Shown here in pieces: positions 1 to 9,235 of a stretch of 64,000 nt of DNA (positions within the stretch are counted from its first letter, which is position 1; each line of letters begins with the position of its first letter). Below the pieces are notes generated by a model, which worked only from the letters and a program-made list of their open reading frames with translations, had not been told where the DNA came from and ran no database searches. The translations under genes were made by a program, and so were the position numbers. Source of the stretch: Mycolicibacillus koreensis (lineage in GTDB: Bacteria; Actinomycetota; Actinomycetes; Mycobacteriales; Mycobacteriaceae); contig NZ_NCXO01000005.1 in NCBI RefSeq assembly GCF_002104795.1, positions 1 to 64,000 of the forward strand. Reading direction: 5' to 3'.

Positions 1-72
1 ACCGGTCTCGGCCGGTTGACCCCCATCGAATTCGAAGCAATCATGACCCCACCGGCCAGTCAGGCCGCGTGA
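1..72 (+). mobile_element. IS3-family transposase (OrfB), C-terminal end only
   Basis: The first 24 codons, reading from base 1 to the TGA at 70-72, encode the typical end of an IS3-family OrfB integrase-type transposase (LTPIEFEAIM followed by a short Ala/Pro/Gln tail). The rest of the gene lies to the left of the window. The family catalyses cut-out/copy-in transposition through a DDE core that is not visible here. I identify it from the conserved C-terminal phrase alone, so the IS group is not assigned. Confidence 0.8.
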
Positions 73-104
73 CCAAACTGTCACCTATTCGTGCAGCAGA
101 CCCT
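73..104 (+). repeat. Probable right terminal inverted repeat of the IS3-family element
   Basis: Directly after the transposase stop comes a stretch (about 80-104) reading CACCTATTCGTGCAGCAGAC, the kind of sequence found at the right end of mycobacterial IS3-family elements. The matching left repeat would lie outside the window, so the exact end and any target-site duplication cannot be checked. Confidence 0.5.
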
Positions 105-545
105 GTTTTCGACAAAACCAACACGCATCGCCAAGCTGAGCTCGCCCGACTCCTGTTCACACATGCTCTCTACCAGCCCACCAACAATGGACACACCGTC
201 ACAAGTGGGTCATCTCACGAGCCATCCGTGCCGTCTGCATGAAAAGCGGTTCGGCGTGCTCGACAACCCCACGCGCCATCCCCTCATGCGTCGCCGTCTT
301 GCTACGCAGTCCGGCGAAAATGTGTTCATGACCGACCCGACCAGAGTGCCACCCTGGGAAATGCCAATCCGGGAAATGCCACCCCGGCAACCCGGGCAAT
401 ACGTGCGCCATTTTTGTTCTCCGTTCTCACAGTGGATTACCGAAGAAAACCACGCGCCACCCGGACTGTCGTCAACCGAACGGCTGAATTATGTTGCGAA
501 ACCAGAATTTCAACCGTTCGAATGAGATTCGACGGAGCGATCAGC
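105..545. other. Region without a convincing gene, with three 15-bp imperfect repeats
   Basis: Between the IS end and the LuxR-type gene I see no open frame with mycobacterial coding character; the frames that are open here have unlikely composition and no family resemblance. Three tandem 15-bp units starting TGCCAnCC lie at 347-361, 362-376 and 377-391. The region is downstream of the LuxR-type gene (which reads away from it) and downstream of the IS, so it may be insertion debris. Confidence 0.5.
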
Positions 546-3275
546 CTAGGTTGCCGGCACGTTGTCGTCGCCGTGATGCAGTTCTTCGAACAGCGGCGTG
601 AGCTCGTCGCGATGTGCAATACCCAACTTCGCGAATATTCGGTACAGGTGGCCGTCGATCGTCCTGACCGACACCGACAGGCGTTCGGCGATAAGCCGAT
701 TCGATAACCCCGCCACAGCCAGCTCGGCGATCTCGCGCTCCCGCGCACTGATGGGAAGCGGACGTGCCGCCGCACGCACCGCGGGCGAATCGAGAACGCA
801 GGCATCAGCCACCACGCGCGCGTGATGCGCAGCCGCGAACGCACTACTGCGATCACCGAGACGGTCGTATTCACCGGCCGCTTGTGCCGCGGAGTCGGCG
901 GCCAATGCCATCGCTCCCAACGCTGTGAATCGAGCGGCCGCCGCATCGAGCAGATCACCGCGGTGACTGGCCATCCCTCGCGCCTGCAGTGCAAAGGCGG
1001 CCGCCATGTCCGTGCCCAACCTGTCAGCCAGTTCGGTGAGCCAACCCGCCAATGACCTATCGCCGAACCGGACTGCGGTGTGCAGAGCGCGCGCCTCCAC
1101 CGCCGCCATCCCGGTCCGCTGCGCCATCTGCGCGGCGCGCGCGGCGTGAGAGCGTGCGGCGGTGATCTCGCCGGCGGCGGCCCGCACCCACGCTCGCGCC
1201 AACTCCAGTTCCGGAGCGAAGACGGCCACCTGGGGGCCCGCATCCTGCTCGGCACTGTCCAGTGCGGCGGCGGCAGCAGCCGGATCGCCGCGCGCCCCCT
1301 GGGCCTGGGCACACCAAGCGGCGAGCAACGTCACCCATCCGCCCGGGAAGCCCTGCGTGAGAACCGAGACCACATCGGTCAACGCGTTGCAGGCAGTCGC
1401 CACCGAACCGCGAGCCAGGTCCGTCAGTCCGCGGATGGCACTTTGGACGACATCGCCGCCGGACAAGCCGACGCCCTTCGAGTCATACGCGTCGACCACC
1501 CGATCGGCGGCAGCCAGATCCCCGGCTTCGAGATGGGCGGTCAACTCGGCGAGGGCGGTGGCCAGGCGTTGCATTCCCACGGCGCCGACCCCTGTGCTGC
1601 GCAGTTCGGTGTTCACCAGCTGGCTCGCCTCATCGAACCGGCCGGCCAGCCCCAACGCCCAGGCGGTCGACGTCATCATGGCCTGCCACGCCCGTGTCCG
1701 ACGGTGGCCGACGCCGGATCGCAGCGTCAGACCGGCGTTGATGGCGGTATCGAGATCACCGGCGAAGAACGCGAGCGAGACCCGCAGTTCCGCCAGGGCC
1801 TCGCGGTGCTGGTCGCAGGTAGCGCTGACCGTCGCTTCCCGCAGGGCCTGTTGTGCGGCCTCCACACGGCCGCAGCCCCAGAACAAATGGCTCACCCGGG
1901 CGCGCGCCCACCGCTGCCACTGGTCCGTGGCGTCCGTGTCGTCCTTGGCGTCCGTGGCTTCCGTGTCGTCGGGTTGCGCTTCGGCGAGCAGGGACTCGGC
2001 CTCCACACCACGCCCCTGCCAACTGAGGGTCTCGGCAAGTATCAACGCGGCATTCAGCCCGCCGTGATGCTCCCACGCGAACCGGGCGAATTCTTCGGCG
2101 TACTCGAACATCGCCATCGTCAACGCGCTCGCGGCGGCGGTGACGAGCACATCGGTGTCGGGGGCGAGGTCGCTGTTCATCATGTACTGCGCCAGACGGA
2201 TCCGCCCACGAACGTCGGGCAGCCGTGACTCTCCGGTGCGGTGACCGAGATGTTTTCGCTGCGCCACGGCCAGCAACCCGTTGAGCTCACGCACGCGGAC
2301 ACGGCCGGCACGGCGCAACGCGGCCTCACCGACGACGGGGTGGATCAGTCGCGCCAGCAGGTCCGCGCCGTCGGCGACTATCTGGATCGTCCCGCGACGT
2401 TCCAGCCGTTCGACGACTTCAGGGCGGCACAGGGCGCGCAGAACCCGCCAATCCAACACTTCGCCCGCCGCCAGGGTTTCCACGGTGTCCAGTTCGTCGG
2501 GTGCCAGCGCCTGCAACCGCAAATCCAGCAGATCCTCGAGTTCACGGTCGGGACGCAGCCGCCCGGCCAGATGCCACCCGTCCGGGGCATGAACCAGCGC
2601 ACCTCCGTCGGATTCGGCTGCCAGCAGGCCGCGCAGCAGCAAAGCGTTGCCGCCGCTGTACCGGAACAATTCGTCGATCAACCGATCATCGACGGCATCG
2701 GCGAGCACGGCGCCGGCCAATAGCGCGGTCTTCTCCCGGTCGAACGGCTCGAGATGCAGGCACCGGAGTCGGCGATCGGTCAGCAGCGTGGTGACCGCGT
2801 CAGGAACGGGTTCGCCCGATCCGATCGTCACGATCAATTGCGCCACGCCGCTGGTCGCCACCTGCTGGACCAGCATCGCCGACAACGGGTCGAGCAGGTG
2901 CGCGTCGTCGACGACCAGCACCAGGTCGTCGTCCTGCGCCAGATCGGCATAGGCGCCGGCCAGGATCACGGCCGGCTCGCGCGCCCCCGGCACACGCACA
3001 GCACGGGAGAACGCCCCCAACGGGACCGCCCGGCCGGTCTCGGTTCCCAGCACGAACCGCACCGGCCGACCGCGTGCGCCGAGTACCGTCGCCAACTCCC
3101 GCGCCAGCGTCGACTTGCCGACCCCACTGGCGCCGGTCAGCGCGATTCCCCCACCGGGTCCCCCACCGGGTCCTCCACCGGGCGCGCCGTCACCGAGCAT
3201 CGTCAGTGCCTGACGAAGCTCGTCGTCGCGGCCCACCACCGGCCAACCCGGCCGCGCGCCGTTATCCCCGTTCAC
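546..3275 (-). CDS. AAA-ATPase / LuxR-type transcriptional regulator (LAL-like)
   Basis: A 909-residue regulator. Near the N-terminus (about 45-56) is a Walker A loop, TGASGVGKST, followed by a Walker B-like LVLVVDDAH, so it has a STAND/AAA nucleotide-binding module. The long middle part is Ala-rich helical sequence of the TPR type. The last 60 residues form a LuxR helix-turn-helix (SAREREIAELAVAGLSNRLI). Such proteins couple ligand or nucleotide binding to transcription activation; the target is unknown. It is divergent from cobG with only 75 bp between, so control of the cob genes is possible but is inference. Two low-complexity stretches are present: Gly-Gly-Gly-Pro repeats before the P-loop and an Asp/Thr-rich stretch in the middle. 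Confidence 0.8.
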   Translation of the reverse strand: MNGDNGARPGWPVVGRDDELRQALTMLGDGAPGGGPGGGPGGGIALTGASGVGKSTLARELATVLGARGRPVRFVLGTETGRAVPLGAFSRAVRVPGAREPAVILAGAYADLAQDDDLVLVVDDAHLLDPLSAMLVQQVATSGVAQLIVTIGSGEPVPDAVTTLLTDRRLRCLHLEPFDREKTALLAGAVLADAVDDRLIDELFRYSGGNALLLRGLLAAESDGGALVHAPDGWHLAGRLRPDRELEDLLDLRLQALAPDELDTVETLAAGEVLDWRVLRALCRPEVVERLERRGTIQIVADGADLLARLIHPVVGEAALRRAGRVRVRELNGLLAVAQRKHLGHRTGESRLPDVRGRIRLAQYMMNSDLAPDTDVLVTAAASALTMAMFEYAEEFARFAWEHHGGLNAALILAETLSWQGRGVEAESLLAEAQPDDTEATDAKDDTDATDQWQRWARARVSHLFWGCGRVEAAQQALREATVSATCDQHREALAELRVSLAFFAGDLDTAINAGLTLRSGVGHRRTRAWQAMMTSTAWALGLAGRFDEASQLVNTELRSTGVGAVGMQRLATALAELTAHLEAGDLAAADRVVDAYDSKGVGLSGGDVVQSAIRGLTDLARGSVATACNALTDVVSVLTQGFPGGWVTLLAAWCAQAQGARGDPAAAAAALDSAEQDAGPQVAVFAPELELARAWVRAAAGEITAARSHAARAAQMAQRTGMAAVEARALHTAVRFGDRSLAGWLTELADRLGTDMAAAFALQARGMASHRGDLLDAAAARFTALGAMALAADSAAQAAGEYDRLGDRSSAFAAAHHARVVADACVLDSPAVRAAARPLPISAREREIAELAVAGLSNRLIAERLSVSVRTIDGHLYRIFAKLGIAHRDELTPLFEELHHGDDNVPAT

Positions 3276-3350
3276 CCGGATCCACCACCTCCCCAGATGG
3301 TGTGTGCAGAGATATTACGCCTGCGATCTCACGCGCCGTACGGTAAAGGA

Positions 3351-4463
3351 GTGGCCCGAACCCGCACTGTCGACGCCTGCCCCGGCGCGCTGCAGACCCA
3401 TCAGGCCGCCGACGGGCCCCTGGCACGCATCCGGCTGCCCGGCGGCGCCCTGAGCGCGACGCAACTGTCGGCGTTGGCCGGCGCCGCGGTCAAGTTCGGC
3501 TCCGGCGCCCTTGAGCTCACCGCCCGGGGCAACATCCAGTTGCGGGGGCTCACCGACACCGTCGCGGTCGCCGAGGCGGTGGCGGCCGCCGGATTGTTGC
3601 CGTCGGTCAGCCATGAACGGGTGCGCAACATCGTGGCCTCACCGCTGTCGGGTCGTTGCGGCGGTCAGGCCGATGTGCGCGGACTCGTCGCCGGCTTGGA
3701 TCGTGCACTCTGCGCCGACCCGCGGTTGGCCGCGTTGCCCGGTCGGTTCTGGTTCGGGCTCGACGACGGTCGGGGGGACATCGGTGGGCTCGCCACCGAC
3801 ATCGGCGTTCACCTGCTCTCCGCCGACTGCGCGGCGCTGCTTCTGGCCGGGCGCGACACGGGGGTGCGCCTGGATCACGACGCGGTGGTGCCCACCCTGG
3901 TCGACGTGGCCGCCACGTTCCTCACCGTGCGCGACTCGGCCTGGCGGGTCGCCGAACTGGAGCGGCCCACGGCCCTGCTCCACGGTATGGAAGCAACCGA
4001 GCCGGGTGGGCGGACCTGGCCACCGGCGACGCGTCCCCCGGTGGGATGGATAACGCAGGACGACGGGCGGGTGACGTTGGGCGCCGCGGTACCGCTGGGT
4101 GTGCTGACGGCGCGGGTCGCGGAGTACCTGGTGGCCCTCGACGCGCCGGTGGTGATCACCCCGTGGCGTTCGGTGCTGCTCGGTGATCTCGGTGAGGCGG
4201 CCGCCGACGCGGCGGTGCGGGTGCTGGCCCCGCTGGGATTGGTCTTCGATGCGCAGTCGCGCTGGCTGGCGGTGAGTTCCTGCGTCGGCAGCCCCGGATG
4301 TGCCCATGCCCGCGCCGACGTGCGCGCCGACGCGGCCGCCGCGGTCGACACCCCCGCCGACGGCCACCGCCATTTCGTCGGCTGCGAACGTGCCTGCGGC
4401 AGTCCCCCTGTCGGGCAGGTGCTGGTCGCCACCGGGGACGGCTACCGTCAGCTCAGACCGTAG
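3351..4463 (+). CDS. cobG: Precorrin-3B synthase CobG
   Basis: A 370-residue enzyme of the nitrite/sulfite reductase fold that oxidises precorrin-3A to precorrin-3B in aerobic cobalamin synthesis. The 4Fe-4S/sirohaem-type cysteines are present near the C-terminus as SSCVGSPGC and GCERACGSP. The LELTARGNIQLRG segment is the typical ferredoxin-like half. GTG at 3351 is chosen because the protein then begins ARTRTVDACPGALQ, as I recall for mycobacterial CobG; an ATG at 3297 is in frame but reads into the promoter side. First gene of the + strand cobG-cobH-cobIJ operon, 9 bp before cobH. Confidence 0.9.
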   Translation: MARTRTVDACPGALQTHQAADGPLARIRLPGGALSATQLSALAGAAVKFGSGALELTARGNIQLRGLTDTVAVAEAVAAAGLLPSVSHERVRNIVASPLSGRCGGQADVRGLVAGLDRALCADPRLAALPGRFWFGLDDGRGDIGGLATDIGVHLLSADCAALLLAGRDTGVRLDHDAVVPTLVDVAATFLTVRDSAWRVAELERPTALLHGMEATEPGGRTWPPATRPPVGWITQDDGRVTLGAAVPLGVLTARVAEYLVALDAPVVITPWRSVLLGDLGEAAADAAVRVLAPLGLVFDAQSRWLAVSSCVGSPGCAHARADVRADAAAAVDTPADGHRHFVGCERACGSPPVGQVLVATGDGYRQLRP

Positions 4464-4472
4464 GGTGAGCGG

Positions 4473-5099
4473 GTGCTCGATTACCTGCGCACCGGGGCGG
4501 AGATCTACCGACAGTCGTTCGCGACGATCCGCGCCGAGGCGGATCTGACCCGGTTTCCCACCGACATCGCCCGGGTGGTCGTCCGGCTGATCCACACCTG
4601 CGGCCAAGTCGATCTGGTCGATCACATCGCCTATCGCGACGACGTCGTCAGCCGCACCCACGCCGCACTCGCCGCCGGCGCCCCGGTGCTCTGCGACTCC
4701 TCGATGGTGGCCGCCGGGATCACCCGCGCGCGGTTGCCCGCCGACAACGAGGTCGTGTCGCTGGTCGCCGACCCGCGCGCCGCCGCTCTGGCCGAACGGG
4801 AGGCCACCACCCGCTCGGCGGCGGGGGTGCAACTGTGGGCCGATCGCCTCGCCGGGGCGGTACTGGCCATCGGCAACGCCCCCACCGCACTGTTCCGGCT
4901 GCTGGAGTTGATCGACGAAGGGGCCTCGCCACCGGTGGCGGTGCTGGGTGGTCCGGTCGGGTTCGTCGGGTCCGCGCAGTCCAAACAGGAACTGATCGAG
5001 GACCCCCGCACCATGAGCTATCTGGTGGTGACCGGGCGCCGTGGCGGCAGCGCGATGGCCGCCGCGGCGGTCAACGCGATCGCGAGTAGCACAGAATGA
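4473..5099 (+). CDS. cobH: Precorrin-8X methylmutase CobH
   Basis: 208 residues, the usual length for CobH/CbiC. It moves the C-11 methyl to C-12 of precorrin-8X to give hydrogenobyrinate. Family motifs are visible: an internal [11 protein letters not shown] segment and the [13 protein letters not shown] loop near the C-terminus, with the active-site histidine expected in LIHTCGQVD. It starts with GTG 9 bp after cobG and its stop overlaps the ATG of cobIJ (ATGA), so the three genes are translationally linked. Confidence 0.95.
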   Translation: MLDYLRTGAEIYRQSFATIRAEADLTRFPTDIARVVVRLIHTCGQVDLVDHIAYRDDVVSRTHAALAAGAPVLCDSSMVAAGITRARLPADNEVVSLVADPRAAALAEREATTRSAAGVQLWADRLAGAVLAIGNAPTALFRLLELIDEGASPPVAVLGGPVGFVGSAQSKQELIEDPRTMSYLVVTGRRGGSAMAAAAVNAIASSTE

Positions 5100-6589
5100 G
5101 CGAAAACACCGGGTACGGAACACTGTTCGGGGTGGGCCTTGGCCCTGGCGACCCGGAGCTGGTCACCATCAAGGCAGCTCGCGTGATCGCCGAGGCCGAC
5201 GTGGTCGCCTATCACAGCGCCCGACACGGTCGCAGCATCGCGCGCGGGATCGCCGCACCGTATCTGCGGGACGGCCAGATCGAGGAGCATCTGGTCTACC
5301 CGGTGACCACCGAAACCGTCGACCACCCCGGCGGGTATGCGGGAGCGATCGAGGAGTTCTACACCGTTGCCGCCGAGCGGATCGCCGCGCATTTGAGCGC
5401 CGGGCGCAACGTGGCGCTGCTCGCCGAGGGCGATCCGCTGTTCTACAGCTCGTATATGCATCTGCACACCCGGCTCACCGAACGCTTCAACGCCGTGATC
5501 ATCCCGGGGGTGACCTCGATCAGTGCGGCTTCGGCGGCCACCGCCACCCCGTTGGTGACCGGGACCGAGGTTCTCTCTGTGCTTCCCGGAACCCTCGGGG
5601 CCGCCGAACTCAGCCGTCGGCTCGCCGACACCGACGCCGCGGCAATCATGAAATTGGGGCGATCCTATCCGGCTGTGCGCCAGGCACTCTCGGACTCGGG
5701 ACGCCTCGATGAGGCGTTCTACGTGGAACGTGCCAGCACGGCCGGCCAGCGGGTGCTGCCGGCCGCCGACGTCGATGACGCTGCGGTGCCGTATTTCTCG
5801 CTGGCGCTGCTGCCGGGCGGCCGGCGCGCCGCCTCGCGGGCCGCTGCGGTGACCGTGGTGGGGTTGGGGCCCGGCGACGAGGCGTGGATGACCGCGCAGA
5901 GTCGCGCCGCGCTGACCGCGGCTACCGATCTGATCGGCTACGGGCCGTATCTGGATCGGGTGCCCAGCGTCGACGGTCAACGCCGCCACCCCAGCGACAA
6001 CACCGAGGAGGCCGACAGGGCCCGGTTGGCCTGCACCCTGGCCGCCCAGGGACGGGCGGTGGCGGTGGTGTCATCGGGGGATCCGGGAGTGTTCGCGATG
6101 GCCGCCGCCGTGGTCGAGGAGGCCCGCAACTTCCCGACGGTGTCGGTGCGGGTGGTTCCGGCGATGACCGCCGCCCAGGCGGTGGCCAGCCGGGTCGGCG
6201 CTCCCCTGGGCCACGACTACGCGATGCTCTCCCTGTCCGATCGGCTCAAGCCGTGGACGGTGATCGCCGACCGGGTGCGTGCGGCGGCGGCCGCGGATCT
6301 GGTACTGGCGATCTACAACCCGGCATCACGCACCCGCACCTGGCAGGTCGCGGCGATGCGTGACGTGCTGCTGGAATACCGCGCACCGGACACCCCGGTC
6401 GTGGTGGGCCGCAACGTCTCCGGCGCTTCCCCGGGGCCGGAGGAGAGCGTCGCCGTGACCACGCTCGGCGAGCTGGACCCGGCCGGTATCGACATGCGCT
6501 GCCTGGTGATCGTCGGGTCCTCGCAGACGCGCAGCTATCGCGGGCCCGACGGTGAGCGCGTGTTCACCCCGCGGCGCTATCCCGGTTGA
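5096..6589 (+). CDS. cobIJ: Bifunctional CobI-CobJ: precorrin-2 C20- and precorrin-3B C17-methyltransferase
   Basis: 497 residues with two tandem SAM-dependent tetrapyrrole methylases. The first half (about 1-240) is CobI, with [13 protein letters not shown] at the start and [12 protein letters not shown]. The second half (about 245-497) is CobJ, starting [13 protein letters not shown] and containing [13 protein letters not shown]. The fusion is normal for mycobacteria. It is the last gene of the + strand cob operon and ends convergently with the PPE gene, 27 bp away, across a 10-bp tandem repeat that also forms its stop codon. Confidence 0.95.
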   Translation: MSENTGYGTLFGVGLGPGDPELVTIKAARVIAEADVVAYHSARHGRSIARGIAAPYLRDGQIEEHLVYPVTTETVDHPGGYAGAIEEFYTVAAERIAAHLSAGRNVALLAEGDPLFYSSYMHLHTRLTERFNAVIIPGVTSISAASAATATPLVTGTEVLSVLPGTLGAAELSRRLADTDAAAIMKLGRSYPAVRQALSDSGRLDEAFYVERASTAGQRVLPAADVDDAAVPYFSLALLPGGRRAASRAAAVTVVGLGPGDEAWMTAQSRAALTAATDLIGYGPYLDRVPSVDGQRRHPSDNTEEADRARLACTLAAQGRAVAVVSSGDPGVFAMAAAVVEEARNFPTVSVRVVPAMTAAQAVASRVGAPLGHDYAMLSLSDRLKPWTVIADRVRAAAAADLVLAIYNPASRTRTWQVAAMRDVLLEYRAPDTPVVVGRNVSGASPGPEESVAVTTLGELDPAGIDMRCLVIVGSSQTRSYRGPDGERVFTPRRYPG

Positions 6590-6620
6590 GCCCGGTTGAG
6601 CCCGGTTGAGCCCGGCTCAG
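6581..6620. repeat. 10-bp tandem repeat between convergent cobIJ and PPE genes
   Basis: Three perfect copies of CCCGGTTGAG (6581-6610) and a fourth with two changes (CCCGGCTCAG, 6611-6620). The cobIJ stop TGA is in the first copy and the PPE stop is in the fourth. The last two units together form a near-palindrome (TGAGCCCGGCTCA), which could act as a weak bidirectional terminator. Copy number may vary between strains without harming either protein. Confidence 0.75.
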
Positions 6621-8263
6621 CGTTCCCAACTGGTCGGCATCATCGGCACCGTTCCCGCGCCGTCGGCCGTGGCGCCCACGCTGGCGAGCCCGGCGGCGCG
6701 CACCCCGGGGGCCGCCGCCGCACCGGCGAACCCCAGCGTTCCCGCACCGGCCGGTGAGGCGTCGGTGGTCTCGGCGGGCGGGGACGACTCGTCGGCGGCG
6801 GGAGTCGGGTCGGCGTCGAGGAACTCGTAGCGGTACCCGCGCTCAGTGGCCGTGCCGCGGCGGCGCCGCCGGTGTTTCATCCGCGCGGTGAACGCGGTCG
6901 GCTCCCGGGTCGCCTCGGTGGCGTCCTCGTCGGCGCCGGTGGGGTCGGGGCGGCGCGCGGCCCGTCGGCTGCCGGCCCCGCGACGGGCCGAGGCCCCGAC
7001 CGCGGTGGCCACATACAGGGTGTCGGTCAGCCCAGCCCCGGTGGTCTGGGTGGGCCCGAACCCCGTCCCCGGTCCCCCGCCGGCCGCACCGCCGGATGCG
7101 GGGGCGCTCGGCGCCGAGGGAACCGAGCCCGACGTGGCGGGGGCGCTGCTGCCCGCTGCACCGCCGGCACCACCGGCGGCCGCGCCCATCCCGGCGGGCG
7201 CCCCGGAGGGGGCGGGGGTCACGGTCGCGGGGACGTCGACGGTCTGGGACTCGAGTCCGGAAAGCCCCGCCAGCCCGGACAGCCCCGCCGCGGCGCCGCC
7301 ACCAGCGGCCGCGGCGGCCATCACCGGGACCGCGCCGGCAAGCACCGGGATGGCCATCTGCACCGCGATCTGGCCCATCGGCCAGATCAGCATCAACGTG
7401 TGGTAGGCACTCCAGCCCAATGCAGAAGCCAACACCGGTGAGATGCCCGGGATCTGGCCGATCAGCTGACCGAACTGGGTCGCGGTCTCCACCGGCGGCA
7501 GCGGGTAGCCGTCGACGCCGAGCAGTTTCCACAGCTGTTTGGCGATGGGGTCGGCGAAACCCATGTTGTACTCGCTGAGCCAGTCGGCGATCTGCTGATC
7601 CCAGCTGACACCGCTGCTGGCGGCCTGCTTGTCGGCGGTGGCGTCGGGGGCGCGCAACTGCGCGCCGGACTCCGCGGCCGGACCGCCCGCCGGGGCATGG
7701 GCCGCCGCGGCGGCCTCCCCGCCGGGCGCCACGATCGGCGGGGCGGGTGCCAGCGCCGGCACCGACGCCAACGCCGGTTCGGCGACCGCCTGGTAGCCGG
7801 CCATGACGGTGGCGGCCTGGATCCACATCCGCACGTAATCGGCTTCGTTGACCGCGATCGGAATGGTGTTGATGCCGAAGAAGTTGGTGCCCACCAGCAC
7901 CGCGTGCGTGGCATGGTTGGCGGCGAGCTCAGCCAGGGTCGGCATGGTGGCCAGCGCTGCGGTGTGGGCGCCGGCGGCGGCCTCGTGGGCGGCGGCGGCG
8001 ATCGCGGTTTTGGCCGCGCTCTCGGCCAGCCATCCCAGGTACGGGGTGTGTGCGGCGACGTAGCGCTGCGCGGTCGGCCCCTGCCAGGCGCCGGACTGCA
8101 CCCCGGCGAGCACCGCGGTGAGCTCCTCGGCGGCGCCGGTGTACTGCACCCCCAGGCCGGACCATTCGGCGGCGGCGGCCAGCATCGGCCCGGCCCCCGG
8201 ACCGGCACTGAGCAACGCCGAATGCACCTCCGGGGGCGAGGCCAGCCAGACCGGTGCGATCAT
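6617..8263 (-). CDS. PPE family protein, PPE-PPW subfamily
   Basis: 548 residues. The N-terminal PPE domain (about 1-180) has Pro-Pro-Glu at positions 10-12 and a WxG turn ([10 protein letters not shown]), the helical bundle that normally pairs with a PE protein and is exported by an ESX system. The C-terminus has a GTLGFAG segment and ends [10 protein letters not shown], fitting the PxxPxxW signature of the PPW subfamily. The middle is Ala/Gly/Pro-rich, with an Arg-rich stretch at about 440-475. No PE gene is adjacent. Function is unknown; as a PPW protein it belongs to the later-evolving PPEs. It lies inside a cobalamin locus, whereas in M. tuberculosis this spot has no PPE. Confidence 0.9.
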   Translation of the reverse strand: MIAPVWLASPPEVHSALLSAGPGAGPMLAAAAEWSGLGVQYTGAAEELTAVLAGVQSGAWQGPTAQRYVAAHTPYLGWLAESAAKTAIAAAAHEAAAGAHTAALATMPTLAELAANHATHAVLVGTNFFGINTIPIAVNEADYVRMWIQAATVMAGYQAVAEPALASVPALAPAPPIVAPGGEAAAAAHAPAGGPAAESGAQLRAPDATADKQAASSGVSWDQQIADWLSEYNMGFADPIAKQLWKLLGVDGYPLPPVETATQFGQLIGQIPGISPVLASALGWSAYHTLMLIWPMGQIAVQMAIPVLAGAVPVMAAAAAGGGAAAGLSGLAGLSGLESQTVDVPATVTPAPSGAPAGMGAAAGGAGGAAGSSAPATSGSVPSAPSAPASGGAAGGGPGTGFGPTQTTGAGLTDTLYVATAVGASARRGAGSRRAARRPDPTGADEDATEATREPTAFTARMKHRRRRRGTATERGYRYEFLDADPTPAADESSPPAETTDASPAGAGTLGFAGAAAAPGVRAAGLASVGATADGAGTVPMMPTSWER

Positions 8264-8451
8264 CGGTTGCCGTCACCCCCTCTCCCGTGCTGTGACCGTG
8301 GCCGACCGCCGGTCACCCCGCGCGCCCCAGCGGCGCTCCAGCGGTTTCCCAGCGGTCCTACAGTGGTCGGCCCGAGGACCCGATTAGTTCCCGACGATCA
8401 CGCCGAGCGGTGTGGTTTGGCTCACAGGTGGCGATGCGCCACCATGGAAGC

Positions 8452-9159
8452 GTGAAATGTGCGGTGGTCCGCGAGGCACTCTCGGCGCGGCTCGACGGCG
8501 AACAACAGCCGCAGTTGCCCCCGGGGGTCGACGCCCATCTGCAGTCCTGCGCGCGGTGTCGCGGCTGGCTGGTCGGTGCGGCCGCCCACACCCGGCAGTT
8601 GGCCACCGCCAGCGCCCGCCGGGGCCCGGACCTGACCGATCAGATCCTGGCGACGGTGCGCGCCCGGGCGGTCAGCACCGCGTCACTGTGGTGGCGCGGG
8701 GCGTTGATCGCGGTCGGGGTCGGCCAGATCGCGGTCGCGGCGGCACAGATCGGCGGCCTGGACTTCGGCATGGTGCACACCGAGGGGCACGGGGCGGCCA
8801 CCGGTGCGCACCTGTTGCACGAGTCCACCGCCTGGCTGGTGGGCCTGGGGGTGGCGATGATCGCGGCCGGGATCTGGACGGTCGCCGCGGTCGGGGTGTC
8901 GGCGGTGACCGGCGCGTATGCGGTGGCGCTGATCGGCTACGTCGCCGTCGACGCCGCCAGCGGCCAGGTCACCGCGGCGCGCATCCTGAGCCATATTCCG
9001 ATCCTGGTGGGGTTGGTGTTCGTCCTGCTGGTGGTGCGCGACCGGTTCGGCCCGCCACGCCGGCGCGGCCGTGACCGCGACGCCGAACCCCTGATGGCGC
9101 CATTGCCCGAGGTGCGCCGGCGCGACCATCTGCGGCCGGTCAACCAGTCGGCCGCGTAA
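8452..9159 (+). CDS. zf-HC2 / ZAS-domain membrane protein, candidate anti-sigma factor
   Basis: 235 residues from GTG 8452 (upstream in-frame starts give an unlikely leader). The N-terminal 50 residues contain HLQSCARC, the HxxxCxxC zinc-binding anti-sigma motif. About four hydrophobic segments follow (approx. 75-98, 120-146, 148-170, 180-200), then a basic, Arg-rich tail. It resembles the mycobacterial membrane protein family that includes Rv0093c, as far as I recall. It is 76 bp upstream of sigC on the same strand, so a role in holding SigC at the membrane is an attractive inference; zinc-finger membrane proteins of this type can also have other roles. Confidence 0.75.
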   Translation: MKCAVVREALSARLDGEQQPQLPPGVDAHLQSCARCRGWLVGAAAHTRQLATASARRGPDLTDQILATVRARAVSTASLWWRGALIAVGVGQIAVAAAQIGGLDFGMVHTEGHGAATGAHLLHESTAWLVGLGVAMIAAGIWTVAAVGVSAVTGAYAVALIGYVAVDAASGQVTAARILSHIPILVGLVFVLLVVRDRFGPPRRRGRDRDAEPLMAPLPEVRRRDHLRPVNQSAA

Positions 9160-9235
9160 CCTCAGAACCCCCTTCCGTGGCTACGACCGCGGGTCGTAGA
9201 CTTCGGTCGACCCGCAGATCGGCAAAGGTGGCCCC

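Noticed and set aside
91..525. 144-codon open frame after the IS end
   Set aside because: Composition and codon use do not look coding, it starts inside the IS terminal repeat, and no family is recognisable.
3276..3350. Possible cobalamin riboswitch before cobG
   Set aside because: The gap is only 75 bp and I find no B12-box or aptamer-like pairing.
3639..5123. 494-codon open frame on - across cobG and cobH
   Set aside because: Shadow of two recognisable cobalamin genes.
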